6,315 bases of DNA, from the NCBI GenBank assembly GCA_026993275.1, contig JALWUB010000228.1, positions 1 through 6,315 of the forward strand. Direction: 5' to 3'. Made by a program: the position numbers and the translations under genes. The notes below the pieces were generated by a model. That model worked only from the letters and a program-made list of their open reading frames with translations, ran no database searches and had not been told where the DNA came from. Below are positions 1 through 5,435 of the stretch, in pieces. Each line of letters begins with the position of its first letter. The stretch's first letter is position 1. The DNA comes from Robiginitomaculum sp. Its GTDB lineage: Bacteria; Pseudomonadota; Alphaproteobacteria; Caulobacterales; Maricaulaceae.

Positions 1-866
1 ACCGGGTATTTGGCGGCCACGCCTTCCCACGGGTCGGCCTGCAATTGCTTCATGCCCAGCGAAATACGCTGGCTGTCCGGGTTGATCTTGACGATCTGCA
101 CTTCGATCTTGTCGCCAACGCTGAGCACCTGGCTGGGATGATTGACCCGGCGCCAGCTCATGTCGGTGACGTGCAGCAGGCCGTCAATGCCGCCCAGGTC
201 CACAAAGGCGCCGTAATCGGTGATGTTCTTGACCACGCCCTCGCGCACTTCGCCCTCGTGCAGCTGGTTGATCAGTTCGGCGCGCTGTTCGGCGCGGGAT
301 TCTTCCAGAATGGCGCGGCGCGACACCACGATATTGCCGCGCGGGCGGTCCATCTTGAGAATCGCGAAAGGCTGTTCACGGCCCATGAGCGGACCAATGT
401 CCCGCACCGGGCGGATATCGACCTGGCTGCCCGGCAAAAACGCGCTGGCGCCGCCAAGATCGACGGTGAAGCCGCCCTTGACGCGGCCGACAATGGCGCC
501 ATTGACGGTTTCGCCCGCCGCATAGGATTTTTCCAGCCGGTCCCAGGCCTCTTCACGGCGCGCCTTTTCACGGGACATGACCGCTTCGCCCAGGGCATTC
601 TCGACACGCTCCAGATAGATGTCCACATGGTCGCCAACCTCGACCTTTTCGGGTTCGCCATTGTTGACGAATTCGCGCAGCGGGATGCGGCCTTCGGTTT
701 TCAGGCCGACATCGACCACCACGACATCGTTTTCGATGGCGGTGACCAGGCCGGAGACCACACGGCCCTCCAGCGCGTCCTTGCCGGCAAAGCTGGCTTC
801 AAGCATTTGTGCGAAATCTTCGCGGGAGGGGTTCATGGTTTCCGTTGCGGTTTCCGTGGCGGACAT
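1..866 (-). CDS. rpsA: 30S ribosomal protein S1, N-terminal half (cut by window edge)
   Basis: Ribosomal protein S1 binds mRNA on the 30S subunit and helps unfold and load it for initiation. The window holds the first 288 codons; about as much again should lie beyond position 1. The N-terminus (MSATET...MNPSREDF) is of the alphaproteobacterial kind. Strings typical of S1 follow in order: DVGLKTEGRIP, LSREKARREEAW-like text (here VMSREKARREEAW), VKGGFTVDLGG, QVDIRPVRD, NIVVSRRA, NITDYGAFVDLGGIDGLLHVTDMSW and GMKQLQADPW. They cover S1 domains 1 and 2, which dock to the ribosome, and the start of the RNA-binding domains. I chose the ATG at 866-864; GGAG at 882-879 lies 12 nt upstream, a rather long spacing. 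A second ATG at 836-834 (codon 11) is a possible alternative start. The gene is the last of the aroA-cmk-rpsA series visible here. Identity is certain; only the exact start is open. Confidence 0.97.
   Translation of the reverse strand, partial: MSATETATETMNPSREDFAQMLEASFAGKDALEGRVVSGLVTAIENDVVVVDVGLKTEGRIPLREFVNNGEPEKVEVGDHVDIYLERVENALGEAVMSREKARREEAWDRLEKSYAAGETVNGAIVGRVKGGFTVDLGGASAFLPGSQVDIRPVRDIGPLMGREQPFAILKMDRPRGNIVVSRRAILEESRAEQRAELINQLHEGEVREGVVKNITDYGAFVDLGGIDGLLHVTDMSWRRVNHPSQVLSVGDKIEVQIVKINPDSQRISLGMKQLQADPWEGVAAKYP
837..860 (-). repeat. 12-nt tandem duplication in the 5' end of rpsA
   Basis: Two adjacent 12-nt units (849-860 and 837-848) differ at one base and encode Ala-Thr-Glu-Thr twice, as residues 3-6 and 7-10 of S1. 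The repeat lengthens the unstructured N-terminal tail by four residues without changing frame. It lies between the two candidate ATG starts. Confidence 0.8.
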
Positions 867-1012
867 ATTCGATTGTGACTCCAAAGCATGAGACCGTCCG
901 GCACAGGCCGGCGGCGGCGCCAACATGGCGCAAGGGGGCGCGGGCCTTGCCCGTCCCCGGAAGGGTGTGTGTTTCTCAAGGCAGCGCCGCTCTGGCTGTC
1001 TGGGATTTCCGT
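867..1012 (-). promoter_or_regulatory. rpsA leader / cmk-rpsA spacer with two hairpins
   Basis: This 146-nt spacer between the cmk stop and the rpsA start contains no gene. Two perfect inverted repeats are visible: a 6-bp stem (930-935 with 945-950, 9-nt loop) and a 5-bp stem (898-902 with 907-911, 4-nt loop). Neither is followed on the minus strand by a T-run, so neither is a classical terminator. I found no convincing -35/-10 pair. rpsA is autoregulated through its mRNA leader in Escherichia coli; a similar role here is inference from position and length only. Confidence 0.4.
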
Positions 1013-1660
1013 CTAGGGATTCGCATCCCTGTCAGGTTCAGCCATGGCCGCATCAACAATGCGCCGGGCCGCCTCGAACGCCGCGTCTATACTCAAGCCG
1101 CCCGTGTTTAGCAAGTGCGCATCGGCAGCGCGGCGCATGGGCGCATCCTTGCGTCCGGCATCGCGGGCATCGCGTTCGCGCAATTGTTCGAGAACCTGCT
1201 CATAGGTGATGCGCTCGCCGCGTCCGCGCAATTCCTCATACCGCCGCCGCGCCCGCTCTTCCGCCGGGGCACAGACCCACAGTTTCACGTCGGCCTGCGG
1301 GCAGATCACCGTGCCGATATCGCGGCCATCCAGCACGGCGCCGCCGGGCTGGGCCGCGAAGCTGCGCTGATACTCCAGCAGCGCCTGGCGCACTGCCGGG
1401 ATGGCCGCGACCCTGGACGCGGCTGCGCCTGCGCGCGCCGAGCGCAGTTCGGGATCGGTCAGGGCCTGTGCCGTGACGCGCCGGGCGCTGGCCAGCGCGG
1501 CCTTTTCGTCAGCCGGGTCCTGACCTGCGCGCAGCACGCCCAGCCCCGTGGCGCGATAGAGCAGGCCGGTATCCAGATGCGGCAGGTTGTAGGTTCTGGC
1601 GAGATAGCGGGCGATGGTGCCCTTGCCCGAGGCCAGCGGACCATCAACGGCAATCAGCAT
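1013..1660 (-). CDS. cmk: Cytidylate (CMP/dCMP) kinase
   Basis: The enzyme phosphorylates CMP and dCMP with ATP to make CDP and dCDP, a step in pyrimidine nucleotide salvage in the cytoplasm. The 215-residue product has the usual family length. It opens with the P-loop GPLASGKGT (residues 7-15), followed by LDTGLLYRA (29-37, nucleotide monophosphate site), DGRDIGT (111-117, a cytidylate kinase signature) and the arginine-rich lid region ending in RERDARD (161-167). The ATG at 1660 is preceded by GGAG at 1672-1669 with 8-nt spacing. The start overlaps the aroA stop by 7 nt, so the two genes are very likely translationally coupled. The aroA-cmk-rpsA order is common in Proteobacteria and supports the call. 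The stop is TAG. Nothing is missing or broken. Confidence 0.96.
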   Translation of the reverse strand: MLIAVDGPLASGKGTIARYLARTYNLPHLDTGLLYRATGLGVLRAGQDPADEKAALASARRVTAQALTDPELRSARAGAAASRVAAIPAVRQALLEYQRSFAAQPGGAVLDGRDIGTVICPQADVKLWVCAPAEERARRRYEELRGRGERITYEQVLEQLRERDARDAGRKDAPMRRAADAHLLNTGGLSIDAAFEAARRIVDAAMAEPDRDANP

Positions 1661-3015
1661 GGCCGCAGCTCCAGCGCCGCGCCCAGGCTTTGCATGTCCC
1701 TGGCAAAATCCGGGTAAGAGGTTGCAATGCTCGCCGGGTTGTCAACGTGCAGCGTGTGCGGCGCGATCAGGCCCAGCACCAGTGCGGCCATGGCAATGCG
1801 GTGATCGCCATCGGTGCGCACCGTCACGGGCGGCTGTGCCGCACCGCTCCAGGCCATGCCAGAGCCCTCTATGCGCAACCAGTCCGGCCCGCTGTGCACC
1901 GTGACGCCTATGTGTTTCAGCATGTCCTCAATCCGGGCGATCCGGTCGCTTTCCTTGTGGCGCAGCTCGCCAATGCCCTGCATCAGGGTCGTGCCGCTGG
2001 CTGCTGCCGCCAGCACGGCCAGCGCCGGGTATTCATCGATCATGGACGGCGCCATGGCGGCGGCAATTGTGACGCCATGCAGGTGTGAGGCGCGCACGCG
2101 CAGATCGGCCACGTCCTCGCCGCCCGCCTGGCGCGGGTTCAGAATGTCGATGCGCCCGCCCATGCGCAGCACGGTCTGCACAAATCCGGTGCGCGCCGGG
2201 TTCATCAGCACGCCCTTGAGCGTGATGTCGCTGCCGGGCATGCTCAGCGCCGCAGCCATGGCAAATGCCGCCGAGGACGGATCGCCGGGCACGGTGATGT
2301 CTGTGGCCCTCAGGGCGGCCGGGCCGTGCAGGCGCACCCGGTGCCGCCCGTCCGGCAGCATTGCGCTGCTGACCGTGGCGCCAAAGGCGGCCAGCATGCG
2401 TTCTGTGTGATCGCGGCTGAGCGCCGGTTCGGTCACCTCTGTCACACCATCGGCCCGCAGGCCGGCCAGCAGCAAGGCCGATTTGACCTGGGCCGAGGCG
2501 ATGGGGATGTGCGTGCTTCCGGCCCTGGGTGCGGGACCGGCAACAATGTGCACGGGCAGGTGGCCGTCCTGGCTGTGTGCCGTGACGCCCAGGGCGCGCA
2601 GCGGTGCCAGCACCCGCTCCATCGGCCGGGCGCTCAGGCTCTCGTCGCCGGTAAAGCGCGCCTCCAGCCCAAGCCCGGCCACCATGCCCATGGTCAGGCG
2701 CGCGCCGGTCCCGGCATTGCCAAAATCAAGTGCTTCTGCGGGCGTTTGGCCTCCATCCGGGCCAAAGCCGGTGACCAGCCAGGCGCGCTGTTGCGCGCCG
2801 CGCTCGATGTGCGCGCCAAGGCTGCGCATGGCTTCCAGGGTGCACAGCACATCCTCGCTCTCCAGCAGGTTGGCAATCCGGCTGGTGCCCTGGGCCAGGC
2901 TGGCCAGAATCAGGGCCCGGTGCGAGATGGATTTGTCTGCCGGGACATCGAGTGCGCCATGCAGGCCGGGGCCGGTCCGGGCCGCAGCCCGGTTGTGAAG
3001 GGCGGGTTTGCTCAC
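1654..3015 (-). CDS. aroA: 3-phosphoshikimate 1-carboxyvinyltransferase (EPSP synthase), class II-like
   Basis: The enzyme transfers the enolpyruvyl group of phosphoenolpyruvate to shikimate-3-phosphate, the sixth step of the shikimate pathway. With the GTG start at 3015 the protein has 453 residues, normal for the family. Visible motifs: ADKSISHR (26-33, Lys28 binds substrate), NAGTGAR (100-106), RPMERV (130-135), SAQVKSA (174-180), SRDHTER (200-206), PGDPSSAAF (243-251), MIDEYP (325-330, catalytic Asp/Glu), KESDR (354-358) and DGDHRIAM (402-409). RDHTE and SAQVK mark the class II group. Position 102 is Gly where the glyphosate-insensitive CP4 enzyme has Ala, so insensitivity is not predicted from that residue. 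The frame stays open to a TTG at 3120 with an ATG at 3102, but neither has a clear ribosome binding site and the extra residues do not look like the family. The GTG also has only a weak site, so the start is the least certain point. Confidence 0.95.
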   Translation of the reverse strand: MSKPALHNRAAARTGPGLHGALDVPADKSISHRALILASLAQGTSRIANLLESEDVLCTLEAMRSLGAHIERGAQQRAWLVTGFGPDGGQTPAEALDFGNAGTGARLTMGMVAGLGLEARFTGDESLSARPMERVLAPLRALGVTAHSQDGHLPVHIVAGPAPRAGSTHIPIASAQVKSALLLAGLRADGVTEVTEPALSRDHTERMLAAFGATVSSAMLPDGRHRVRLHGPAALRATDITVPGDPSSAAFAMAAALSMPGSDITLKGVLMNPARTGFVQTVLRMGGRIDILNPRQAGGEDVADLRVRASHLHGVTIAAAMAPSMIDEYPALAVLAAAASGTTLMQGIGELRHKESDRIARIEDMLKHIGVTVHSGPDWLRIEGSGMAWSGAAQPPVTVRTDGDHRIAMAALVLGLIAPHTLHVDNPASIATSYPDFARDMQSLGAALELRPC

Positions 3016-3113
3016 GGTAAAACCAAATTCAACAGATTTACGGAAAAATGGTTTTGACAGCGCCGCGGGATCATGGCAAGCGACGCCGCCGATATTACTC
3101 ATGAGGTTTTGCC
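3016..3113. promoter_or_regulatory. Divergent control region between aroA and the FYDLN-family gene
   Basis: These 98 nt separate two genes that point away from each other and should hold both promoters. A plus-strand TTGACA at 3054-3059 matches a consensus -35, but no good -10 lies 16-19 nt downstream, so I do not call a full promoter. I found no convincing minus-strand promoter. AAAACCA at 3019-3025 and TGGTTTT at 3049-3055 form a perfect 7-bp inverted repeat in a locally AT-rich stretch. GAGG at 3103-3106 is the ribosome binding site of the plus-strand gene. Confidence 0.45.
3019..3055. repeat. 7-bp inverted repeat, possible operator
   Basis: AAAACCA and TGGTTTT are separated by 23 nt and lie just upstream of the aroA start, next to the TTGACA of the opposite strand. 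The placement would suit a regulator site, but no known operator is recognised and chance is possible. Confidence 0.3.
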
Positions 3114-3563
3114 GTGGCAAAAAATGATCCTGGCACCAAACAGACCTGCCCGGAATGTGGTGTCAAATTTTATGACCTGAACAAGCGGCCGGCCGTTTGT
3201 CCCAAATGCGCCCACAGCTATAACCCGGACGCTGGCGCAAAAGTGGTCAAGAAGCGTGAGCCGGAGCCGGAAGCCGTTGTGGAGCCCGAAGCCGCCGTGC
3301 TGGAAGACGAGGCCCCTGCTGCGGTGGAAGAAGACGAGATCGAAGGCCTGGATGCCGAAGAGGAAGAGGCCGAGGCGCTGGCGCTGGACAGTGACGAGCC
3401 GGCCATCCTGCCCACCGGGGATGAGGATGCCGATGATGAGCCCGTCGACGCAAAGGCGGCCTTGCCAGAAGGGTTCACCGAGGAAGGCGTGGAGGATGAC
3501 GCCGATATTCTCGTCGAAGACACGGAAGAGATTGACCTGGACGAGGACCTGGAAGAAGACTGA
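3114..3563 (+). CDS. FYDLN_acid (TIGR02300-type) protein: zinc ribbon plus acidic tail
   Basis: This is a 149-residue cytoplasmic protein of unknown function, from a family found mainly in Alphaproteobacteria. The N-terminus reads MAKNDPGTKQTCPECG, followed by the diagnostic FYDLN at residues 19-23. Four cysteines in two CPxC pairs (12/15 and 29/32) should form a small zinc ribbon. From about residue 50 the chain is low-complexity and close to half Asp/Glu, with no predicted fold. Family members I recall often have the cysteines replaced (CPETG... type), so the intact set is notable. The start is GTG at 3114, with GAGG 7 nt upstream. The gene diverges from aroA and is followed by tRNA-Ala. 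Its purine-rich acidic codons create a long serine-rich open frame on the other strand, which I regard as an artefact. Confidence 0.9.
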   Translation: MAKNDPGTKQTCPECGVKFYDLNKRPAVCPKCAHSYNPDAGAKVVKKREPEPEAVVEPEAAVLEDEAPAAVEEDEIEGLDAEEEEAEALALDSDEPAILPTGDEDADDEPVDAKAALPEGFTEEGVEDDADILVEDTEEIDLDEDLEED

Positions 3564-3572
3564 TTAAAGCGC

Positions 3573-3601
3573 TTGCCCGCAAAGCGGGCGGCGACTAGAT
3601 T
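3573..3601 (+). promoter_or_regulatory. Probable sigma70-type promoter of tRNA-Ala
   Basis: TTGCCC (3573-3578) and TAGATT (3596-3601) are separated by exactly 17 nt and each match the sigma70 consensus at four of six positions. Transcription would start near 3608-3610, about 35 nt before the mature tRNA, a normal 5' leader for RNase P. TAGATT-like -10 boxes suit stable RNA genes of this group, to my knowledge. The assignment rests on motif and spacing alone. Confidence 0.5.
3575..3589 (+). terminator. GC-rich hairpin after the FYDLN-family gene (possible terminator)
   Basis: GCCCGC and GCGGGC pair perfectly over a three-base AAA loop, 11 nt after the stop codon at 3563. No T-run follows, so intrinsic termination would be weak at best. 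The hairpin lies mostly within the spacer of the putative tRNA promoter. A second, looser stem of the same type (GCCCG 3618-3622 with CGGGC 3631-3635) follows in the tRNA leader. Confidence 0.35.
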
Positions 3602-3643
3602 GCCGCTCCGCCAGGGCGCCCGGCGCCTTGCGGGCATCATGAT

Positions 3644-3719
<76 letters not shown>

Positions 3720-4011
3720 TCCTCCTTCCGCCAGAGACTGGTATTTGGCAGGCACTTGCCATTGTGTCGCTGTCGCAAAGGGTTACACCATATCCTGTGT
3801 CCCTGACAGGACGCAGAGACGGGTAATGGCCCTCATTTTCGGCATATTTGCCCATTCGTCTCTGCCGAGCGTTTTGGTGTCCTCGTTAAATGTAGGGGTA
3901 ATGCCTGGGTGTTACTCAGCAGGATGCGTGATTCTGAGCAAACCCAAAAACGCAGGCAGTGGGCACAGATGGCGAAGATTGCCCTTAGGCCTGTAAACAT
4001 GAGGAGTCACC
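3720..4011 (+). other. Gene-free, structure-rich leader region before the carbonic anhydrase gene
   Basis: These 292 nt hold no supportable coding region; the open frames crossing it have no ribosome binding site and no recognisable product. It is less GC-rich than the genes to either side. Inverted repeats occur at 3746-3761 (TGGCA/TGCCA), 3793-3811 (TCCTGT/ACAGGA), 3813-3865 (long stem) and 3915-3938 (CTCAG/CTGAG). The octamer GGGTAATG occurs twice (3821-3828 and 3896-3903). A weak promoter candidate, TTGGTG (3874-3879) then GGTAAT (3897-3902) with 17-nt spacing, is not convincing. The promoter of the carbonic anhydrase gene should lie here but I cannot place it. Confidence 0.6.
3793..3865 (+). 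ncRNA. Two adjacent stem-loops, possible structured RNA or leader element
   Basis: The first stem pairs TCCTGT (3793-3798) with ACAGGA (3806-3811) over a 7-nt loop. One base later a perfect 9-bp stem pairs GCAGAGACG (3813-3821) with CGTCTCTGC (3857-3865). Inside it AATGG (3825-3829) pairs with CCATT (3852-3856), and GGCA (3841-3844) with TGCC (3849-3852) is a competing small hairpin. TTTT at 3872-3875 follows six bases after the long stem, so a terminator-like end is possible. It matches no riboswitch or small RNA that I recognise. Candidates are a small RNA, a carbonic anhydrase leader, or the tRNA transcript's terminator. Confidence 0.3.
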
Positions 4012-4014
4012 ATG
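4001..4014 (+). promoter_or_regulatory. Ribosome binding site deciding the carbonic anhydrase start
   Basis: GAGGAG at 4001-4006 stands 5 nt before the ATG at 4012 and fixes this start. The translation from here opens directly with a signal peptide, which agrees. Confidence 0.8.
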
Positions 4015-4908
4015 AGGCATGTGTTGATTGCGGCGATGGCGTGGGCCGCAGCGCTTGTGCTCTGGAGTGGGGCCAGCGCTTCGCCGCCAGAGCATCCACC
4101 GGCTGCGCACGGGCAGGTGCCGGATGCGGTCATTGCCGCACAGCGCCATCATCTTGCAGCCGAAACCCAAGACGCCGGATACGGGCCGCAATCGCCGCGC
4201 GATCTTGACAATGCCGAGGGGCGCAATCAGCGGGTTTTTGCCCTGTCTCCGCCTTCCGCCAGGATGAATTTTTGCAATATCCATTTTCACGAAAGTGCCG
4301 AACACAAGGGCGGCGAATTCACCACCTATGCCGGCAATGGCGATGGCCACGGCAATGGCAGCGGATTCAAATATGACGGCCATTTGCCAGCGTTCGAGAC
4401 GGCGCCTTATTACGGGCACAAGGTGGGCACAAGCGAACACGGCGATCTGGAGCCCGGCGACACGATCGAGGTGCATTACGTCTATTCGACAGCGCAGGTC
4501 AAACCCGGCCCCACGCTTGGCGCTTGCCTGAGTGATGCCATCAAGAATCCGCAGCTCCGGGTCGAGGCACAGGTTTATGTTCTTGTGAACGATGATGCTG
4601 CGCTGGATTTCGCCGATCTGGCAAAGGTGGTCAAGATCGATGGGCTGTATCAGGCGGTCAACATTCCCGCCAATACCGGCACCCCGGTCGTGTATGCGGG
4701 GTCGACAACCGGCCCGGCTTACAACGAAAAGGGCTCGCCATATCACGTCACATGGTCTGTGCGCCCCAGGGTGGCCAAGGTGTCGATCTCGTCAGTGGAC
4801 AGATGGCTCCATCACAACATGTTCGATGAAGACCACGCCCACGGGGTCCGCAATCTGGTGACCAACCCGGCCCTCTTGTCCCCGATCGTGAAAGGGACTG
4901 CGCGCTAA
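4012..4908 (+). CDS. Exported delta-class carbonic anhydrase
   Basis: The predicted 298-residue enzyme interconverts CO2 and bicarbonate outside the cytoplasm. A signal peptide is visible: a short basic start (MRH), a hydrophobic stretch at about residues 4-18, and a likely cut after ASA (residue 23). The core carries delta-class hallmarks: GPQSPRDLD (58-66), MNFCNIHFHESAEHKGGEF (85-103), the glycine-rich NGDGHGNGSGFKYDG (109-123), PGDTIEVHYVYSTAQVKPGPTLGACLSD (148-175), NPQLRVEAQVYVLVND (179-194) and NEKGSPYHVTWSVRP (238-252). By analogy with alpha carbonic anhydrases (HxH...ExH) the zinc ligands are probably His91, His93 and His155; this is inference. The only two cysteines, 88 and 172, could form a periplasmic disulfide. 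GAGGAG lies 5 nt upstream of the ATG. Its stop overlaps the convergent HIT gene stop by 4 nt. It is preceded by a tRNA and an atypical region, which hints at acquisition. No cofactor or transport genes accompany it. Confidence 0.88.
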   Translation: MRHVLIAAMAWAAALVLWSGASASPPEHPPAAHGQVPDAVIAAQRHHLAAETQDAGYGPQSPRDLDNAEGRNQRVFALSPPSARMNFCNIHFHESAEHKGGEFTTYAGNGDGHGNGSGFKYDGHLPAFETAPYYGHKVGTSEHGDLEPGDTIEVHYVYSTAQVKPGPTLGACLSDAIKNPQLRVEAQVYVLVNDDAALDFADLAKVVKIDGLYQAVNIPANTGTPVVYAGSTTGPAYNEKGSPYHVTWSVRPRVAKVSISSVDRWLHHNMFDEDHAHGVRNLVTNPALLSPIVKGTAR

Positions 4909-5357
4909 CCCTCTTTCTCTTCCTCCCTGATCGCCGCGGCGATGCGTTCGGCCTGGGCATGCAGCACCTGCTTGTCGGCGGGCTTGCCGCGGCCATGGCG
5001 GTCAAAGGGCTGGCCTTCAAAGCGCGGAATGATGTGAAAGTGCAGGTGAAACACCGACTGGCCGGCCGGGGCGCCATTGAACTGGGTGAGGATCAGGCCG
5101 TCCGGGGAAAACGCCTTTTCCACGCCAAGGGCGACCTTCTTGACGCGGGTGATGGCCTTAGCCAGCACCGCGTCGTCAGTATCCAGCAGATTGCGCCCGG
5201 CCTGTTTGGGGATCACCAGCACATGCCCCGGCGCCTGCGGGAACAGGTCCATGCAGGCGAGCACATGCGCATCTTCATAAACCTTGCAGCACGGCGCCTC
5301 GCCGCGCAGGATCTTGGCGAAAATGTTGTCCGGGTCATAGTCACCGCGCAAGCTCAT
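4905..5357 (-). CDS. HIT-family (histidine triad) nucleotide-binding hydrolase
   Basis: HIT proteins hydrolyse phosphoramidate or similar bonds on nucleotides such as AMP-lysine and AMP-NH2, using the histidine triad as nucleophile. The 150-residue protein begins with DPDNIFAKILRGEAPCCKVYED, the typical HinT/Hit N-terminus, continues with GHVLVIPK (44-51), and has the active-site HLHFHIIPR at residues 104-112, where the central histidines act. The length fits single-domain bacterial members. I chose the ATG at 5357 because GGAGG at 5367-5363 lies 5 nt upstream; a longer open frame from 5435 gives an unrelated arginine-rich extension and is rejected. It sits 78 nt downstream of the alpha/beta hydrolase on the same strand and could share its transcript. 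The stop TAG overlaps the last bases of the convergent carbonic anhydrase gene. The physiological substrate cannot be read from sequence. Confidence 0.94.
   Translation of the reverse strand: MSLRGDYDPDNIFAKILRGEAPCCKVYEDAHVLACMDLFPQAPGHVLVIPKQAGRNLLDTDDAVLAKAITRVKKVALGVEKAFSPDGLILTQFNGAPAGQSVFHLHFHIIPRFEGQPFDRHGRGKPADKQVLHAQAERIAAAIREEEKEG
4930..4943. repeat. 14-bp perfect palindrome at the convergent gene end
   Basis: ATCGCCGCGGCGAT reads the same on both strands and lies 22 nt past the carbonic anhydrase stop, inside the last codons of the HIT gene. It could fold as a 5-bp stem with a CGCG loop and slow plus-strand transcription, but no T-run follows. Chance is plausible, because a few such palindromes are expected in GC-rich coding DNA. 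Confidence 0.3.
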
Positions 5358-5435
5358 GAGCGCCTCCTTCCCACACCAAAGAGGCCTCTGGCCTAACGCA
5401 AAGCCGCGCCCCCGTCCATGGGCAAATGGCCGCAC

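Noticed and set aside
45..878. Long plus-strand open frame across the rpsA region
   Set aside because: It is the antisense shadow of rpsA; the minus strand gives an unmistakable S1 protein over the same bases.
1690..3057. Plus-strand open frames opposite aroA
   Set aside because: Shadow frames in GC-rich coding DNA; aroA on the minus strand explains the sequence fully.
3891..3940. TPP-riboswitch-like fragments (TAATGCC and CTGAG) before the carbonic anhydrase gene
   Set aside because: The order and surrounding conserved bases of the TPP riboswitch are absent, and the downstream gene has no link to thiamine.
3745..3996. Plus-strand small open frame in the region after tRNA-Ala
   Set aside because: No ribosome binding site, mixed composition, and it runs through the inverted repeats; no recognisable protein.
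3724..4262. 11-bp direct repeat CCTTCCGCCAG at 3724-3734 and 4252-4262
   Set aside because: One copy is inside the carbonic anhydrase coding sequence and there is no flanking similarity; likely chance in GC-rich DNA.
3985..4746. Minus-strand open frame opposite the carbonic anhydrase gene
   Set aside because: The plus strand has a signal peptide, a strong ribosome binding site and family motifs; the minus frame matches nothing known to me.
5380..5389. 10-bp palindrome AGAGGCCTCT upstream of the HIT gene
   Set aside because: Palindromes of this length are expected several times in a window this size; no promoter element or known site goes with it.
5358..5435. N-terminal extension of the HIT protein
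   Set aside because: The Arg/Gly-rich extension is unlike the family, and the ATG at 5357 has an excellent GGAGG 5 nt upstream.
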